From assembly GCF_014636275.1 (NCBI RefSeq), contig NZ_BMEB01000002.1:806001-870000 (forward strand): 64,000 nucleotides of DNA, given 5' to 3'. Both the position numbers and the translations under genes were made by a program. The stretch is from Cellulomonas carbonis. Lineage in GTDB: Bacteria > Actinomycetota > Actinomycetes > Actinomycetales > Cellulomonadaceae. Positions 28,377-37,347 of the stretch are shown here, piece after piece (within the stretch, counting starts at the first letter, position 1; every line of letters begins with the position of its first letter). A model generated the notes under the pieces. The model saw nothing but the letters and a program-made list of their open reading frames with translations, was not told the origin of the DNA and ran no database searches.

Positions 28377-30602
28377 CTAGGGCTCGCGCGACCGCAGGCG
28401 GTCGGCGAGGGACATGAGCAGGTCGGCGACGGCGTCCGGGTCGGCCACCCGGAAGCGCGCCTTGGTCGAGCCGGGTCCCACGCGCACGGTGAGGTCGTCC
28501 GGGCGCAGGGTCGCGAACGCGCGCTCGTCGGTCACGTCGTCGCCCGCGTACAGCAGCGTGTCGACGTCGAGCTCGCGCCGCAGGTCCGCGAGGGCGTCGC
28601 CCTTCGTGACGTGCAGGACCGAGAGCTCGACGACGTCCTTCCCCTGCATCGCGTCGACGCCCTCGCGGCGGCCGAGGTCCAGCGCGACGTCGGTGAGCCG
28701 GGCGGCGTCGTCGCTCGTCGCCGTGCGCGTGTGCAGGACGACGGACGCGGGCTTGTGCTCGACGCGCGCCGAGGTGCCCTCGACCGCCGCGTCGAGCGCG
28801 TCGCCGATGCGCGAGCGGAGCGCTGAGCGCGCGGGGTCGAGCGTGAGCTCCTCACGTCGCAGCGCGCCGCCCTCGAGCGCACCGCGCTCGGCGCCGTGGC
28901 TGCCGACGAGCCGGGTGCCCTCGGGGGCCCCGGCCTTGTCCGCGAGGTCTGCCACCGCGCGCCCCGACACGAGCGCGAGGTGCAGCCCGGGGACGCCCGC
29001 GAGCGTGGCGAGCGCGTCGACCGCAGCCGGCAGCGGGCGGCTCGCGTCGGGGTCGTCGACGAGCGGCGCGAGCACGCCGTCGAAGTCGAGCGCGAGCAGC
29101 GCGGAGCCGCCGCCGTGCACGCGGTCGACCAGTGCGGTGAGCGCGTCCGCGAGGCCGTCCTGCGGCGTGGGCATGACGGCGCCGGGCGACTGGCCCGGGC
29201 GCAGCGCGAGCGCGTCGAGGAACGTGCGCGACCACTTGGTCACGTCGTCCTCGAGCACGCGCCGACGCAGCTTGCGCATGCGGCGCCGCATCTCGCGCGG
29301 CTCCATCGTGACGGCGCGCTCGATCGCGTCCTTGAGGCCGTCGATGTCGTGGGGGTTCACCAGCAGCGAGCCTGCGAGCTCGTCCGCGGCGCCCGCGAAC
29401 TCGCTGAGGACGAGCACCCCGCGGTCGTCGGTGCACGCCGCGACGAACTCCTTCGCGACGAGGTTCATGCCGTCACGCAGCGCGGTGACGAGCATGACGT
29501 CGGCCGCGAGGTACAGCGCGGCCATCTCCTCGGGCGGGTAGGAGTGGTGCATGTAGTAGATCGCCGCCGAGCCGATCTGGCCGTGCTCGCCGTTGATGCG
29601 GCCGACGAGGGTCTCGACCTCGTCGCGCAGCTGCTGGTAGGCCTCGACGTTCTCGCGGCTGGGGCTCGCGACCTGGACGAGCGCGGCCTCCGGGACGGCG
29701 AGCCGGCCCTCCTCGAGCAGCTCGCCGAACGCCTTGATCCGGTGCCGGATGCCCTTGGTGTAGTCGAGGCGGTCGACGCCCAGCAGCAGGACGCTCGGGT
29801 CGCCGAGGTCGCGGCGGATCTCGCGGGCGCGGGCGCGGACGGCCTCGGTGCGGGCCATCGCGTCGAAGCGGGCGGAGTCGATCGAGATCGGGAACGCCGC
29901 GGCGCGCACGGTGCGGGCCGCGGTCTCCTCGGTGCCAGGGACGGTGATGACCTGGCCCTTGGTCGACAGGTCCGTGAGCCGCCGCACGACGCGGACGAAG
30001 TTCGACGCGTCGCCCGCGCGCTGGAACCCGATGAGGTCGGCGCCGAGCAGCCCCTCGACCACCTGCCGGCGCCACGGGAGCTGCGCGAAGATCTCCAGCG
30101 GCGGGAACGGGATGTGGTGGAAGTAGCCGATCCGCAGGTCAGGTCGCAGGTCGCGCAGCAGCGCCGGGACGAGCTGCAGCTGGTAGTCCTGGACCCAGAC
30201 GGTCGCGCCCTCGGCGGCCTGGTCGGCCGCGGCCTCGGCGAAGCGGCGGTTGACGCGGCGGTACGCGTCCCACCAGCGGCGGTGGAACTCGGGCGGGCTG
30301 ATCACGTCGTGGTACAGCGGCCAGAGGGTGTCGTTCGAGAAGCCCTCGTAGTAGTCGCGCACCTCGTCGGCGCTGAGCGCGACCGGGACGAGGCGCATGC
30401 CGTCGCCGTCGAACGCGTCGGCCTCGACGTCGGGCGACCCGGCCCAGCCGACCCACGCGCCGTCGGCGGCCTGCATGACCGGCTCGAGCGCGCTCACCAG
30501 CCCGCCGGGCGACCTCCTCCAGCTCGTGCTGCCGTCGTCCTCGACCGTCAGGTCGACCGGCAGCCGGTTCGCCACGACGACCAGCCCGTACCGTCCACTC
30601 AC
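28377..30602 (-). CDS. Fused trehalose-6-phosphate synthase / trehalose-phosphatase
   Basis: Makes trehalose 6-phosphate from a nucleoside-diphosphate glucose and glucose 6-phosphate, then dephosphorylates it. One 741-residue chain: residues about 1-475 are a GT20 synthase (VVVANRLPVDL, WVGWAG, VWVQDYQLQLVP, HIPFPP, LGVDRLDYTKGI, RDGMNLVAKEFVA) and about 500-741 an HAD phosphatase (LALDFDGVLAPL, LALVSGRA, KGDALADLRRE, YAGDDVTDERAF). GTG 30602 has GAGGAG eight bases upstream. In most bacteria these are separate otsA and otsB genes, so the fusion is notable. Confidence 0.92.
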   Translation of the reverse strand: MSGRYGLVVVANRLPVDLTVEDDGSTSWRRSPGGLVSALEPVMQAADGAWVGWAGSPDVEADAFDGDGMRLVPVALSADEVRDYYEGFSNDTLWPLYHDVISPPEFHRRWWDAYRRVNRRFAEAAADQAAEGATVWVQDYQLQLVPALLRDLRPDLRIGYFHHIPFPPLEIFAQLPWRRQVVEGLLGADLIGFQRAGDASNFVRVVRRLTDLSTKGQVITVPGTEETAARTVRAAAFPISIDSARFDAMARTEAVRARAREIRRDLGDPSVLLLGVDRLDYTKGIRHRIKAFGELLEEGRLAVPEAALVQVASPSRENVEAYQQLRDEVETLVGRINGEHGQIGSAAIYYMHHSYPPEEMAALYLAADVMLVTALRDGMNLVAKEFVAACTDDRGVLVLSEFAGAADELAGSLLVNPHDIDGLKDAIERAVTMEPREMRRRMRKLRRRVLEDDVTKWSRTFLDALALRPGQSPGAVMPTPQDGLADALTALVDRVHGGGSALLALDFDGVLAPLVDDPDASRPLPAAVDALATLAGVPGLHLALVSGRAVADLADKAGAPEGTRLVGSHGAERGALEGGALRREELTLDPARSALRSRIGDALDAAVEGTSARVEHKPASVVLHTRTATSDDAARLTDVALDLGRREGVDAMQGKDVVELSVLHVTKGDALADLRRELDVDTLLYAGDDVTDERAFATLRPDDLTVRVGPGSTKARFRVADPDAVADLLMSLADRLRSREP

Positions 30603-30710
30603 GCCATCAGCTCCTCGATGTCCGTCCCGAGGGTAACGACAGCGGCGTCCGCTCTCCTGCCGAGGGCGCGGCGCCCCGGGCCGGACGTGCGTCGCCGCTA
30701 GCGTGACCGC

Positions 30711-32540
30711 ATGGAGCGGATCGGCGTCGCGCCCGGGACCGAGGTGGGTGGGTACCGCGTGCTGTCCCCGCTCGGTCGAGGCGGCATGGGTGCGGTCTAC
30801 CGCGCGGTCGACGGCGACGGCGTCGCGGTCGCGCTCAAGCTGCTGCACCCGCACCTGGCGGCGGACCCGTCTGCGCGAGAGCGGCTCCGGCGCGAGGTCG
30901 CGCACCTCCAGCGGATCCGCCACGGGAACGTCGCGCGCGTGCTGGACGCCGAGATCGAGGCGGACGAGGCCTTCGTCGTGACCGAGCTCGTCGACGGCGA
31001 GGACCTCGCGACGCGGGTCCGGGAGCGCGGGCCGCTGCCGCCCGCGGCGGTCGTCGACCTCGGTGAGCGCCTGCGCGACGCCCTCGAGGTCGTGCACGCC
31101 GCCGGGGTCCTGCACCGCGACCTCACGCCCGGCAACGTGCTCATGAGCCCGCGGGGTCCGGTCCTCATCGACTTCGGGATCGCGCAGGCGGCGGACGACG
31201 CGCGCGTCACGTCGACGGGCATGGTGGTCGGGACCCCGGGCTACCTGTCACCCGAGCTGCTCGAGGGGGCCGAGGCGGGCCCCGAGGCGGACTGGTGGGG
31301 CTGGGCCGCCGTCCTCGCGTTCGCGGCGACGGGGCGGCCGCCGTTCGGCGCGGCGCCCGTGCAGGCCGTCGTCGCGCGCGTGCGGTCCGGCGAGGTCGAC
31401 CTCGCGGGCCTCGACCCGCGCACGGCGGCGGTCCTCCGGTCCGCGCTGACGGTCGAACCGGCGCGCCGCGCCGACCCCGGCCAGGTCCTCGCCCGGCTGC
31501 GCGAGGCGCCCGACGAGGCGACCGCGGTGCTGACCGCCGACGGTTCGACGGCGGTCCTTCCCGCCGCGCCGGTCGCGGACCACCCCGCCGACGACGCCGC
31601 CCGGACCGCGCTCGTGACGGCGGCGGACCCGTGGGCCCCCGGGTCGACGCGCGTGCTCCCGTGGCACGGCGACACGGGGTCGGGCGGTGGGGACGACCGG
31701 GTCGCGGGCGGGGTCGGCGCGTACGGCGACGGGGACGGTCCCCACGGTGGCCCGGACGACGCCGGGGCGTACGACGACGCGGACGCCGACGGGTACGACG
31801 ACGACGCGTACGACGGTGAGCGGTACGACGACGCGGACGACGACGAGGCGTACGACGAGGCGGACGACGCCGTCGGCCCGGACGGGACCGGGTCGGCCGA
31901 GGAGGACTGGTCGGCGCCACGGCCGCGTCGTCGTGCGGGCAGCGTGCTCGCGCTCGGTGCCGTCCTCGTCGCGCTCGGTGCGGCCCGTCCGGCCCTCGCG
32001 CTGCTCGTCGCGGTCGCCGTCGCGGTCGTGGCGCGCACGGTCGCCGTCGCGCGCGAGGCGCACCACGCGCGTCGTCGTCGGCGCGGCGTCCGGCGCGGCG
32101 ACGCGGCACGCACCGCGGTCGCGGCGCCCTGGCACCTCGTGCGCGGGCTCGTCGGGGTCGTGCCCTCGGCCCTCGTCGCGCTCAGCACGGTCGTCGTCGT
32201 GGGCGGCGTCACGTGGTGGCTGCTGGGCACGGGACGCGTCGTCGTGCAGCCGCCCGGCCCGGGTGAGGCGGGGGGTGCCCTCGCGGCGCAGGCCGCCTGG
32301 GTCACGCCCGCGCTGCTCGCGGGCGTCGTCACGGTGGGCCTCCTGGTGCTCTGGTTCGGGCCGACGGCGCGCACCACGCGCACGGGTGCGCGCGTGGTGC
32401 TCGCCGCGGTCGCGCCCGGCGTGGCCGGCGCGGTGAGCGTCGTGCTGCTCGCGCTCGCGGTCGCGGTTGTCGTCGTCCTGACCGTCTCGGGCGGGCCCGT
32501 CGACTGGTGGCCGCTCGGGGGGCCGCCCGACCTGCGCTGA
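30711..32540 (+). CDS. Membrane-anchored Ser/Thr protein kinase with acidic linker
   Basis: A 609-residue Hanks-type kinase. The kinase domain (about 14-275) has the glycine loop LGRGGMGAVY, the Lys at 43, HRD at about 135-137 (LHRDLTPGN), DFG at about 154 (IDFGIAQ) and the GTPGYLSPE activation segment. A long linker (about 320-400) is rich in Asp and Tyr (repeats such as AYDDADADGYDDD), and the C-terminus has several membrane helices without PASTA domains. TAGCGT lies six bases before the ATG. Targets are unknown. Confidence 0.9.
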   Translation: MERIGVAPGTEVGGYRVLSPLGRGGMGAVYRAVDGDGVAVALKLLHPHLAADPSARERLRREVAHLQRIRHGNVARVLDAEIEADEAFVVTELVDGEDLATRVRERGPLPPAAVVDLGERLRDALEVVHAAGVLHRDLTPGNVLMSPRGPVLIDFGIAQAADDARVTSTGMVVGTPGYLSPELLEGAEAGPEADWWGWAAVLAFAATGRPPFGAAPVQAVVARVRSGEVDLAGLDPRTAAVLRSALTVEPARRADPGQVLARLREAPDEATAVLTADGSTAVLPAAPVADHPADDAARTALVTAADPWAPGSTRVLPWHGDTGSGGGDDRVAGGVGAYGDGDGPHGGPDDAGAYDDADADGYDDDAYDGERYDDADDDEAYDEADDAVGPDGTGSAEEDWSAPRPRRRAGSVLALGAVLVALGAARPALALLVAVAVAVVARTVAVAREAHHARRRRRGVRRGDAARTAVAAPWHLVRGLVGVVPSALVALSTVVVVGGVTWWLLGTGRVVVQPPGPGEAGGALAAQAAWVTPALLAGVVTVGLLVLWFGPTARTTRTGARVVLAAVAPGVAGAVSVVLLALAVAVVVVLTVSGGPVDWWPLGGPPDLR

Positions 32541-32638
32541 CCCACGCCGGAAGCCGAACCGGCACCGCCCGGGCCGTGCTCCCGGAACCGGGCTCGACGT
32601 CCTACCGGGCGGCGCGCCGGGGTCCGTACAGTGTCGGC

Positions 32639-33196
32639 ATGGTCGTCGGACGGGTGCTCGGGCACGTGCTCGGGCAGGGGCACGGACGCCGTCGCGTCGT
32701 GCCTGGCGTCTCCGGCGCGCGGGGTGCGCGGCGGCTCGCCGTCACGCTCGCGCTCGCGCTCGGCGGGGCGCTCGTCGCGCTGCTGGCCGATGCCGAGGTG
32801 CTCGTGCACCGGTGCGTCGCGGGCGACGGCATGGCCGGCTGGCTCGGGCTGCGCCTCGCCCTGCTCCGCACCGACGTCGAGTGCCCGAGCGGCACGCTCG
32901 CGGTCGGCGGCGACGGTCGACAGGTCGCCGGGGTGCTCGTCGTGGTCGCGCTGCCCGTGCTGCTCGCCCACCTGGGCGTCGCCGCGACCGGGCTCGCCGT
33001 CCTCGCCGCCCTGCGCGGTGCCGTGCGCGACCTGACCGACGCGCTGCGTGCCGTCGTGCGGCGCGTCCCCGGCGCGGCGAGCGTGGTGCTGGTGCGGGCG
33101 CGCCTCGCGGTCGCCTCGACCGTCGCGGCGCCGAGCGCGGTCGGCGGCTCGGGCGGCGTCCTGCGGCGGGGCCCGCCGGCGCTCGCCGCGGCCTGA
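32639..33196 (+). CDS. Hypothetical membrane protein
   Basis: A 185-residue protein with two clear hydrophobic helices (about 34-52 and 98-123) linked by a loop with two Cys (VHRCVAGDG and DVECPSG), which could form an extracytoplasmic disulfide. The tail is basic and Ala-rich. TACAGT (32627-32632) six bases before the ATG supports the start. It lies just before the dsbA-vkor pair, whose products would form such a disulfide, but no function is recognised. Confidence 0.65.
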   Translation: MVVGRVLGHVLGQGHGRRRVVPGVSGARGARRLAVTLALALGGALVALLADAEVLVHRCVAGDGMAGWLGLRLALLRTDVECPSGTLAVGGDGRQVAGVLVVVALPVLLAHLGVAATGLAVLAALRGAVRDLTDALRAVVRRVPGAASVVLVRARLAVASTVAAPSAVGGSGGVLRRGPPALAAA

Positions 33197-33291
33197 CCAC
33201 CGGCCCAGGGCCGCTCGTCCGGTCGGCGCGCACGGCGCGCCCACGTGACCCCATGCACCCGCGCACGCCGCGCGACCCCGGAAGGAACCCC

Positions 33292-34164
33292 ATGTCCAGC
33301 TCACCCCGCCCGTCCAAGGCCGACCGCCGCGACGAGGCGCGCGCCGCCGCGCTCGCGCTGCGCGCCCAGCAGGAGCGCGAGGCCAGGCGCCAGCGCACGA
33401 TCCTCCTCAGCCTCATCGGTGTCGGCCTCGTCGCCGTGGTCGCCGTCGTCGTGTGGATCCTCGGGCAGGCGACGCCCACCACGACCGTCGACATCCCCGA
33501 CGCCGACCTCTCCGAGGTCGAGGAGCCGCTCGCCGAGGTGACCGCGCCCGCGGGCGCGACCGACGACGGCGGGATCCTCGTGGGCGCCGAGGGCGTGCTC
33601 GCCGACGGCGAGGCGCCGGACGACGCCGTCGTCGTCGACGTGTACGCCGACTTCATGTGCCCCTTCTGCGGGCTCTTCGAGGAGACCAACGGCGCGACGC
33701 TCGACGAGCTCCGCGAGTCCGGCGACGTCGTCGTCGCCTACCACCCGGTCGCGATCCTCGACCGCTTCGCGAGCGGCACCAAGTACTCGACGCGCTCCTC
33801 GGCCGCGCTCGCGCTCGTGGCCGACCAGGCGCCCGAGCAGTTCGTCGACCTCAACACGATCCTCTTCGCCAACCAGCCGGCCGAGGGCAGCGAGGGCCTG
33901 TCCGACGCCGAGATGGCGGAGCTCGCGCGCGAGGTCGGCGTGCCCGACGACGTGGCGACGGCGATCGAGGACGGCAGCTACCTGACCGGCGACGGCTCGT
34001 TCGTCCCGTGGGTCCAGGCCGCGACCGAGCAGGCGTCGCGCGACCTCCCGCGCCTGGCGACCCCGACCGTCCTGGTCGACGGCCAGGACCTGTCGGAGGA
34101 CCTCGGCGTCGACTGGCGCATCGAGGGTGCGCTCGCGGCCGCAGTCGAGCAGGTCCGTGGCTGA
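33292..34164 (+). CDS. Membrane-anchored DsbA-like thiol oxidase
   Basis: Extracytoplasmic thioredoxin-fold protein of 290 residues. A charged cytoplasmic N-terminus (1-35) is followed by a membrane helix (about 36-58), an acidic linker, and a DsbA domain with the active site CPFC at 123-126 (YADFMCPFCGLFEE) and the cis-Pro loop LATPTVLVDG. It introduces disulfides in exported proteins. GGAAGGA precedes ATG 33292. The 3' end overlaps the vkor gene by eight bases, so the two form an oxidative folding operon. Confidence 0.92.
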   Translation: MSSSPRPSKADRRDEARAAALALRAQQEREARRQRTILLSLIGVGLVAVVAVVVWILGQATPTTTVDIPDADLSEVEEPLAEVTAPAGATDDGGILVGAEGVLADGEAPDDAVVVDVYADFMCPFCGLFEETNGATLDELRESGDVVVAYHPVAILDRFASGTKYSTRSSAALALVADQAPEQFVDLNTILFANQPAEGSEGLSDAEMAELAREVGVPDDVATAIEDGSYLTGDGSFVPWVQAATEQASRDLPRLATPTVLVDGQDLSEDLGVDWRIEGALAAAVEQVRG

Positions 34165-34858
34165 CGTGACCGGCACCGACACCGACGCCGACGTCGGATC
34201 CGGGACCGGCACCACGGCGCCGGGCCTGCGGGCCGGCACGGGGCCCGTCGCGGCGATCTTCCGGATCCGGCACGACAACCGGTTCATCTTCACCACGATG
34301 CTGGTGTCGGCGTGCATCAGCCTCGTCGCGTCGTTCGTGCTCTCGGTCGACGCGCTGCGCCTGGCCGAGAACCCCGGTGCGACGCTCGCGTGCGACATCA
34401 GCGCGACGCTCTCGTGCGGCGCGGTCGCGCAGTCGTGGCAGGCGCAGCTCTTCGGGTTCCCGAACGCGTTCCTCGGGCTGATCGCCGAACCGGTCGTCAT
34501 CACGATCGCGGTGGCCTCGCTCGGCGGCGTGAGGTTCCCCCGGTGGTTCATGGCCGCGGCCCAGCTCGTCTACACCCTGGGCCTGATCTTCGCGTACTGG
34601 CTCTTCTACCAGTCGATGGTCGAGATCGGGGCCCTGTGCCCGTGGTGCCTGCTCGTCACGCTGTCGACGACGCTGGTGTTCACGTCGCTCACCCACGTCA
34701 ACGTCCGGGACGACAACCTCTACCTGCGTCGGCGGGTCCAGGCGTTCGCGCACCGTGCCGTCGAGCGGGACGTCGACCTCGTCGTCGTGTGGCTGTGGAT
34801 CACGGGTCTCGTGGTCCTCATCGCGGTCAAGTACGGGCCCGCGCTCCTGCTCGGCTGA
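34157..34858 (+). CDS. Vitamin K epoxide reductase (VKOR) family protein
   Basis: Reoxidises DsbA by passing electrons to quinone, as DsbB does in other bacteria. The 233-residue protein has about five membrane helices, the loop Cys pair in LACDISATLSCGAV, and the active-site CPWC at 161-164 (GALCPWCLLVTL). The GTG at 34157 lies inside the end of dsbA, with GAGCAGG before it. A strong terminator follows, then tRNA-Thr. Confidence 0.93.
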   Translation: MADVTGTDTDADVGSGTGTTAPGLRAGTGPVAAIFRIRHDNRFIFTTMLVSACISLVASFVLSVDALRLAENPGATLACDISATLSCGAVAQSWQAQLFGFPNAFLGLIAEPVVITIAVASLGGVRFPRWFMAAAQLVYTLGLIFAYWLFYQSMVEIGALCPWCLLVTLSTTLVFTSLTHVNVRDDNLYLRRRVQAFAHRAVERDVDLVVVWLWITGLVVLIAVKYGPALLLG

Positions 34859-34898
34859 CGGCCGGGGCCTGGTTCCGTCCTGACCACGCGCGTCCGTC

Positions 34899-34938
34899 CC
34901 GTCCCGTCCCGTGCCCGCTGCGGGTCGGGACGGGACGG
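34899..34938 (+). terminator. Terminator after the dsbA-vkor operon
   Basis: Hairpin with 13-bp arms, CCGTCCCGTCCCG and its complement, and an inner CCCG/CGGG extension, 40 bases after the vkor stop. Confidence 0.78.
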
Positions 34939-34982
34939 CGGTGCGCCCCGTCCGCGGGCTCCTGGCAGACTGGGCCCGCCCC

Positions 34983-35054
34983 GCCGCCTTAGCTCAGTGG
35001 TAGAGCACCCGCCTTGTAAGCGGACGGTCGTCGGTTCGAATCCGACAGGCGGCT
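34983..35054 (+). tRNA. tRNA-Thr (anticodon UGU)
   Basis: Complete cloverleaf of 72 nt: acceptor GCCGCCT/AGGCGGC (34983-34989 and 35047-35053), D arm GCTC/GAGC, anticodon loop CTTGTAA with TGT at 35015-35017, five-base variable loop, T arm GTCGG/CCGAC with TTCGAAT, and discriminator T at 35054. CCA is not encoded. The first pair of the anticodon stem (C-A) is mismatched. UGU reads ACA, so it carries threonine. Confidence 0.95.
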
Positions 35055-35411
35055 CTCCTCGCCCCGCGCTCGCGCTCGCGGCTCTCCTCCCCGCGCTCGC
35101 CCTTCGCGTCGGCGGGTCCTCGTCGGCCCGACCCCCGCGCGGCCGTCGGTGACCATGGTCCGATCGGGTGAACCATGATCGTGGCGCGGTGTCGGAAGTG
35201 CCCGGATCCGTCGGGATCGTCCGGGTGAAATGCGGGCGGACCGCCCGCTCCGGCAGGCGGTGCGCTGCCGGACGTGCACCGGGTCGCACCAGAATCGACC
35301 CGTCCGACGGTGCCGCCCCCCACGGCGCCGTGGACGGCCGGTTCCCCCGACCGGTGACCCCCTTCCTCGGCGACCCCCTTCGCCGTGCCCCGACACCATA
35401 AGGACCCCCTC
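35055..35411. other. Intergenic region between tRNA-Thr and the secreted-protein cluster
   Basis: No convincing gene in 357 bp. Visible features are a near-repeat, GGTGACCATGGTCCGATCGG followed by GGTGAACCATGATCG (about 35149-35181), containing the palindrome CCATGG, and repeated GACCCCCTTC (about 35354-35382) before the first secreted-protein gene. No integrase, and no second copy of the tRNA 3' end, was found. Confidence 0.5.
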
Positions 35412-35834
35412 ATGGCCCTCTCGCGCCGCAAGTCCGCCGCCGTCGCCCTCGCCGTCGTCGGCGTGGCCGGGCTCTCGCTCGCGTCCGCCGCCCAGCTCAA
35501 CGTCACCACCGGCTCGCTCGGTGCCGCGAGCGAGGTCGTCGCGTCCTGCCAGCCCGACGGCGGCACCGCGATCGCGGTGACGTTCGGCAGCGCGTACGAC
35601 GCCGCCACGAAGGCCTACCGCACCGGCTCCGTCGTCCTGAGCGACGTCCTCGCCGCCTGCGCCAACCAGGGCGTGGACATCACGGTCTTCGACGTGAACG
35701 GCACGGCGCTCGCCACGGCGACCGGGACCGCGGCCGAGGGCACCAAGAGCTTCACCCTCGTCCCCGTCGACCCCGCCGCGACGACGGTCGACCCGGCCGC
35801 CGTCGAGGGCGTCGCCGTCGTCATCGCGGGCTGA
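35412..35834 (+). CDS. Small secreted protein with SipW-type N-terminus
   Basis: A 140-residue exported protein. The N-terminus (ALSRRKSAAVALAVVGVAGL then SLASA) is a signal peptide, and the mature start AQLNVTTGSLGAAS resembles the GTL/GSL stretch of TasA/camelysin-type SipW substrates. The mature domain is beta-rich with two Cys (VASCQPDG and LAACANQG) and ends in VEGVAVVIAG. AAGGA precedes ATG 35412. A SipW-like peptidase lies 19 bp downstream. It is homologous to the protein at 38609 (shared pattern around VVLSDVLAAC and the C-terminus). Function unknown. Confidence 0.78.
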   Translation: MALSRRKSAAVALAVVGVAGLSLASAAQLNVTTGSLGAASEVVASCQPDGGTAIAVTFGSAYDAATKAYRTGSVVLSDVLAACANQGVDITVFDVNGTALATATGTAAEGTKSFTLVPVDPAATTVDPAAVEGVAVVIAG

Positions 35835-35853
35835 GCCCGTCGGAGGCCCGCCC

Positions 35854-36474
35854 GTGCTCCGGGTGGCCGAGCAGGCCGGTGCGGCACGCCCGCGCCGGCT
35901 GCTCGGCCGTGCCGGGGACGTGGTCTGGGTCGTCGCCGCCCTCGTCGTCGGCTGGTTCCTGTGGCCGAGCTCGCTCGGCGGGTGCACGACGCTGACCATC
36001 GTGTCGGGCCGGTCGATGGAGCCCACGTACGTGACGGGCGACCTGGTCGTGGCCCGCTGCGGGCAGCCCGAGGTCGGCGACGTCGTGGTCTACACGCCCC
36101 CCGGCACGGGTGGCGCCCGGGTGATCCACCGGATCGTCGACGGCGACCCGGGCGCGTGGGTGCTCCAGGGCGACAACAACGACTTCCTCGACCCGTGGGA
36201 GCCCACCGACGCCGACGTGCTCGGACGCGCGGTGCTCCACCTGCCCGGGGTCGGGACCGCCGGGGCGGTGCTGCTGAGCCCGCTCGCGTGGGTCTCGCTG
36301 CTCGTGGTCGCGCTCGCCGTGCTCGTGTGGCCGGACCGCGAGGCCGACCCTGCGGACGAGGAGCCCGACGACGCAGCTCCCGGCGGACCGCCCGGCGACG
36401 AGCCCGCGACCGTCGGGATCGCCGGCCCCCCGGCGATGGCGGTCGGTGACCGGGTGGGCGCCGTCCACGAGTAG
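35854..36474 (+). CDS. sipW: SipW-like (ER-type) signal peptidase I
   Basis: Membrane protease that would cleave the signal peptides of the neighbouring proteins. The 206-residue protein has an N-terminal membrane helix (about 23-40), the catalytic Ser at 54 (VSGRSMEPTY), and His at about 92 (GARVIHRIVDG) where ordinary bacterial signal peptidase I has Lys. This Ser-His pairing marks the SipW/archaeal/ER class. DNN(D) and a second membrane helix (about 142-160) follow, then an acidic Pro-rich tail. CGGAGG lies before GTG 35854. Confidence 0.9.
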   Translation: MLRVAEQAGAARPRRLLGRAGDVVWVVAALVVGWFLWPSSLGGCTTLTIVSGRSMEPTYVTGDLVVARCGQPEVGDVVVYTPPGTGGARVIHRIVDGDPGAWVLQGDNNDFLDPWEPTDADVLGRAVLHLPGVGTAGAVLLSPLAWVSLLVVALAVLVWPDREADPADEEPDDAAPGGPPGDEPATVGIAGPPAMAVGDRVGAVHE

Positions 36475-36553
36475 TGCGACCCGGGGACCACCTGTCCTCA
36501 TCGCGCACCGCCGACCGGGCGGTGCGCACGGACCCACGAGCCAGGAGGTGACC

Positions 36554-37249
36554 ATGCGACGAGTGCTCACGGGCCTCGCGCTCGTCGTCGCCCTCTGCTC
36601 GGTGGGTGCGGCGAACGCCGCGTCGCTGCCCGTCTCGAGCGGCTCGCTCACGACCGTGCGTGCGAGCGCGCCGTGCGCCCAGACGCTGTCCGTCACGGCG
36701 ACGTCGACGACCGCCACGTCGTCGGTCGACGTCACGGTGCCCGCCGGGTGCGCGGGCCGCCTCCAGGTCGCGCTGCCCGACGCCGGCGTCCACGGGCAGC
36801 TGGCCTCGGCGTCGGGTTCCGTCACGGTGCCCCTGAGCGGGGCGTTCACGCCCGTGCGCGGCACCGTCGTCGTCGCGACCCTCGACGGCTGGGCCGTCCC
36901 GGCGCGCTGGGTCGCCTCGTCACCCTTCTCGCCCGCCAACCCGACGACGGTCGTCCGGTCGGTCACGTGGTCCGCCGCCTGGCCGAGCGGCGCGTGCGCC
37001 GACGTCGTCGTGACCACGACGACCAACCAGCCGTCGCACTGGGTCGTGGCGCTCGACACGACGGTCCCGCCGTTCGACGGTCGGACGACCGGCTACACGA
37101 TCACCGGTGGCCAGGCGGTGTTCGCACCCCCGGGCACGCCGGTCGACGGCGTGCTGAGCGTCGTCGGGAGCAACAACGGGTGGGACACCATCCGGGCCGG
37201 TCAGACGCGCACGTTCAGGGTCTGCCATCCCGACGTCGCGGTGCCCTGA
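36554..37249 (+). CDS. Secreted protein with SipW-type N-terminus
   Basis: A 231-residue exported protein. Signal peptide MRRVLTGLALVVALCSVGA to about ANA; mature start ASLPVSSGSLTTVRAS again shows the A-x-L-x-V-x-x-G-S-L pattern seen in the first protein. The mature chain is Thr/Val-rich and beta-like, with four Cys that could form two disulfides (SAPCAQ, PAGCAG, SGACAD, RVCHPD). AGGAGGTGACC before ATG 36554 is a near-perfect Shine-Dalgarno. Probably a surface or matrix protein; no family recognised. Confidence 0.75.
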   Translation: MRRVLTGLALVVALCSVGAANAASLPVSSGSLTTVRASAPCAQTLSVTATSTTATSSVDVTVPAGCAGRLQVALPDAGVHGQLASASGSVTVPLSGAFTPVRGTVVVATLDGWAVPARWVASSPFSPANPTTVVRSVTWSAAWPSGACADVVVTTTTNQPSHWVVALDTTVPPFDGRTTGYTITGGQAVFAPPGTPVDGVLSVVGSNNGWDTIRAGQTRTFRVCHPDVAVP

Positions 37250-37347
37250 CCCGCCCGGCCCCGCCGGTCCCCGCCGTGCCGGGCTCGCCCCGCCCGAGCT
37301 GGCCGCACCGGACCCTGCTCGGCCCGCCCCTCCTGCCCGGCCTCACC

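Noticed and set aside
30603..31115. N-terminal extension of the trehalose enzyme over the kinase gene
   Set aside because: Arg-rich shadow of the divergent kinase; GTG 30602 has a Shine-Dalgarno and begins the GT20 domain.
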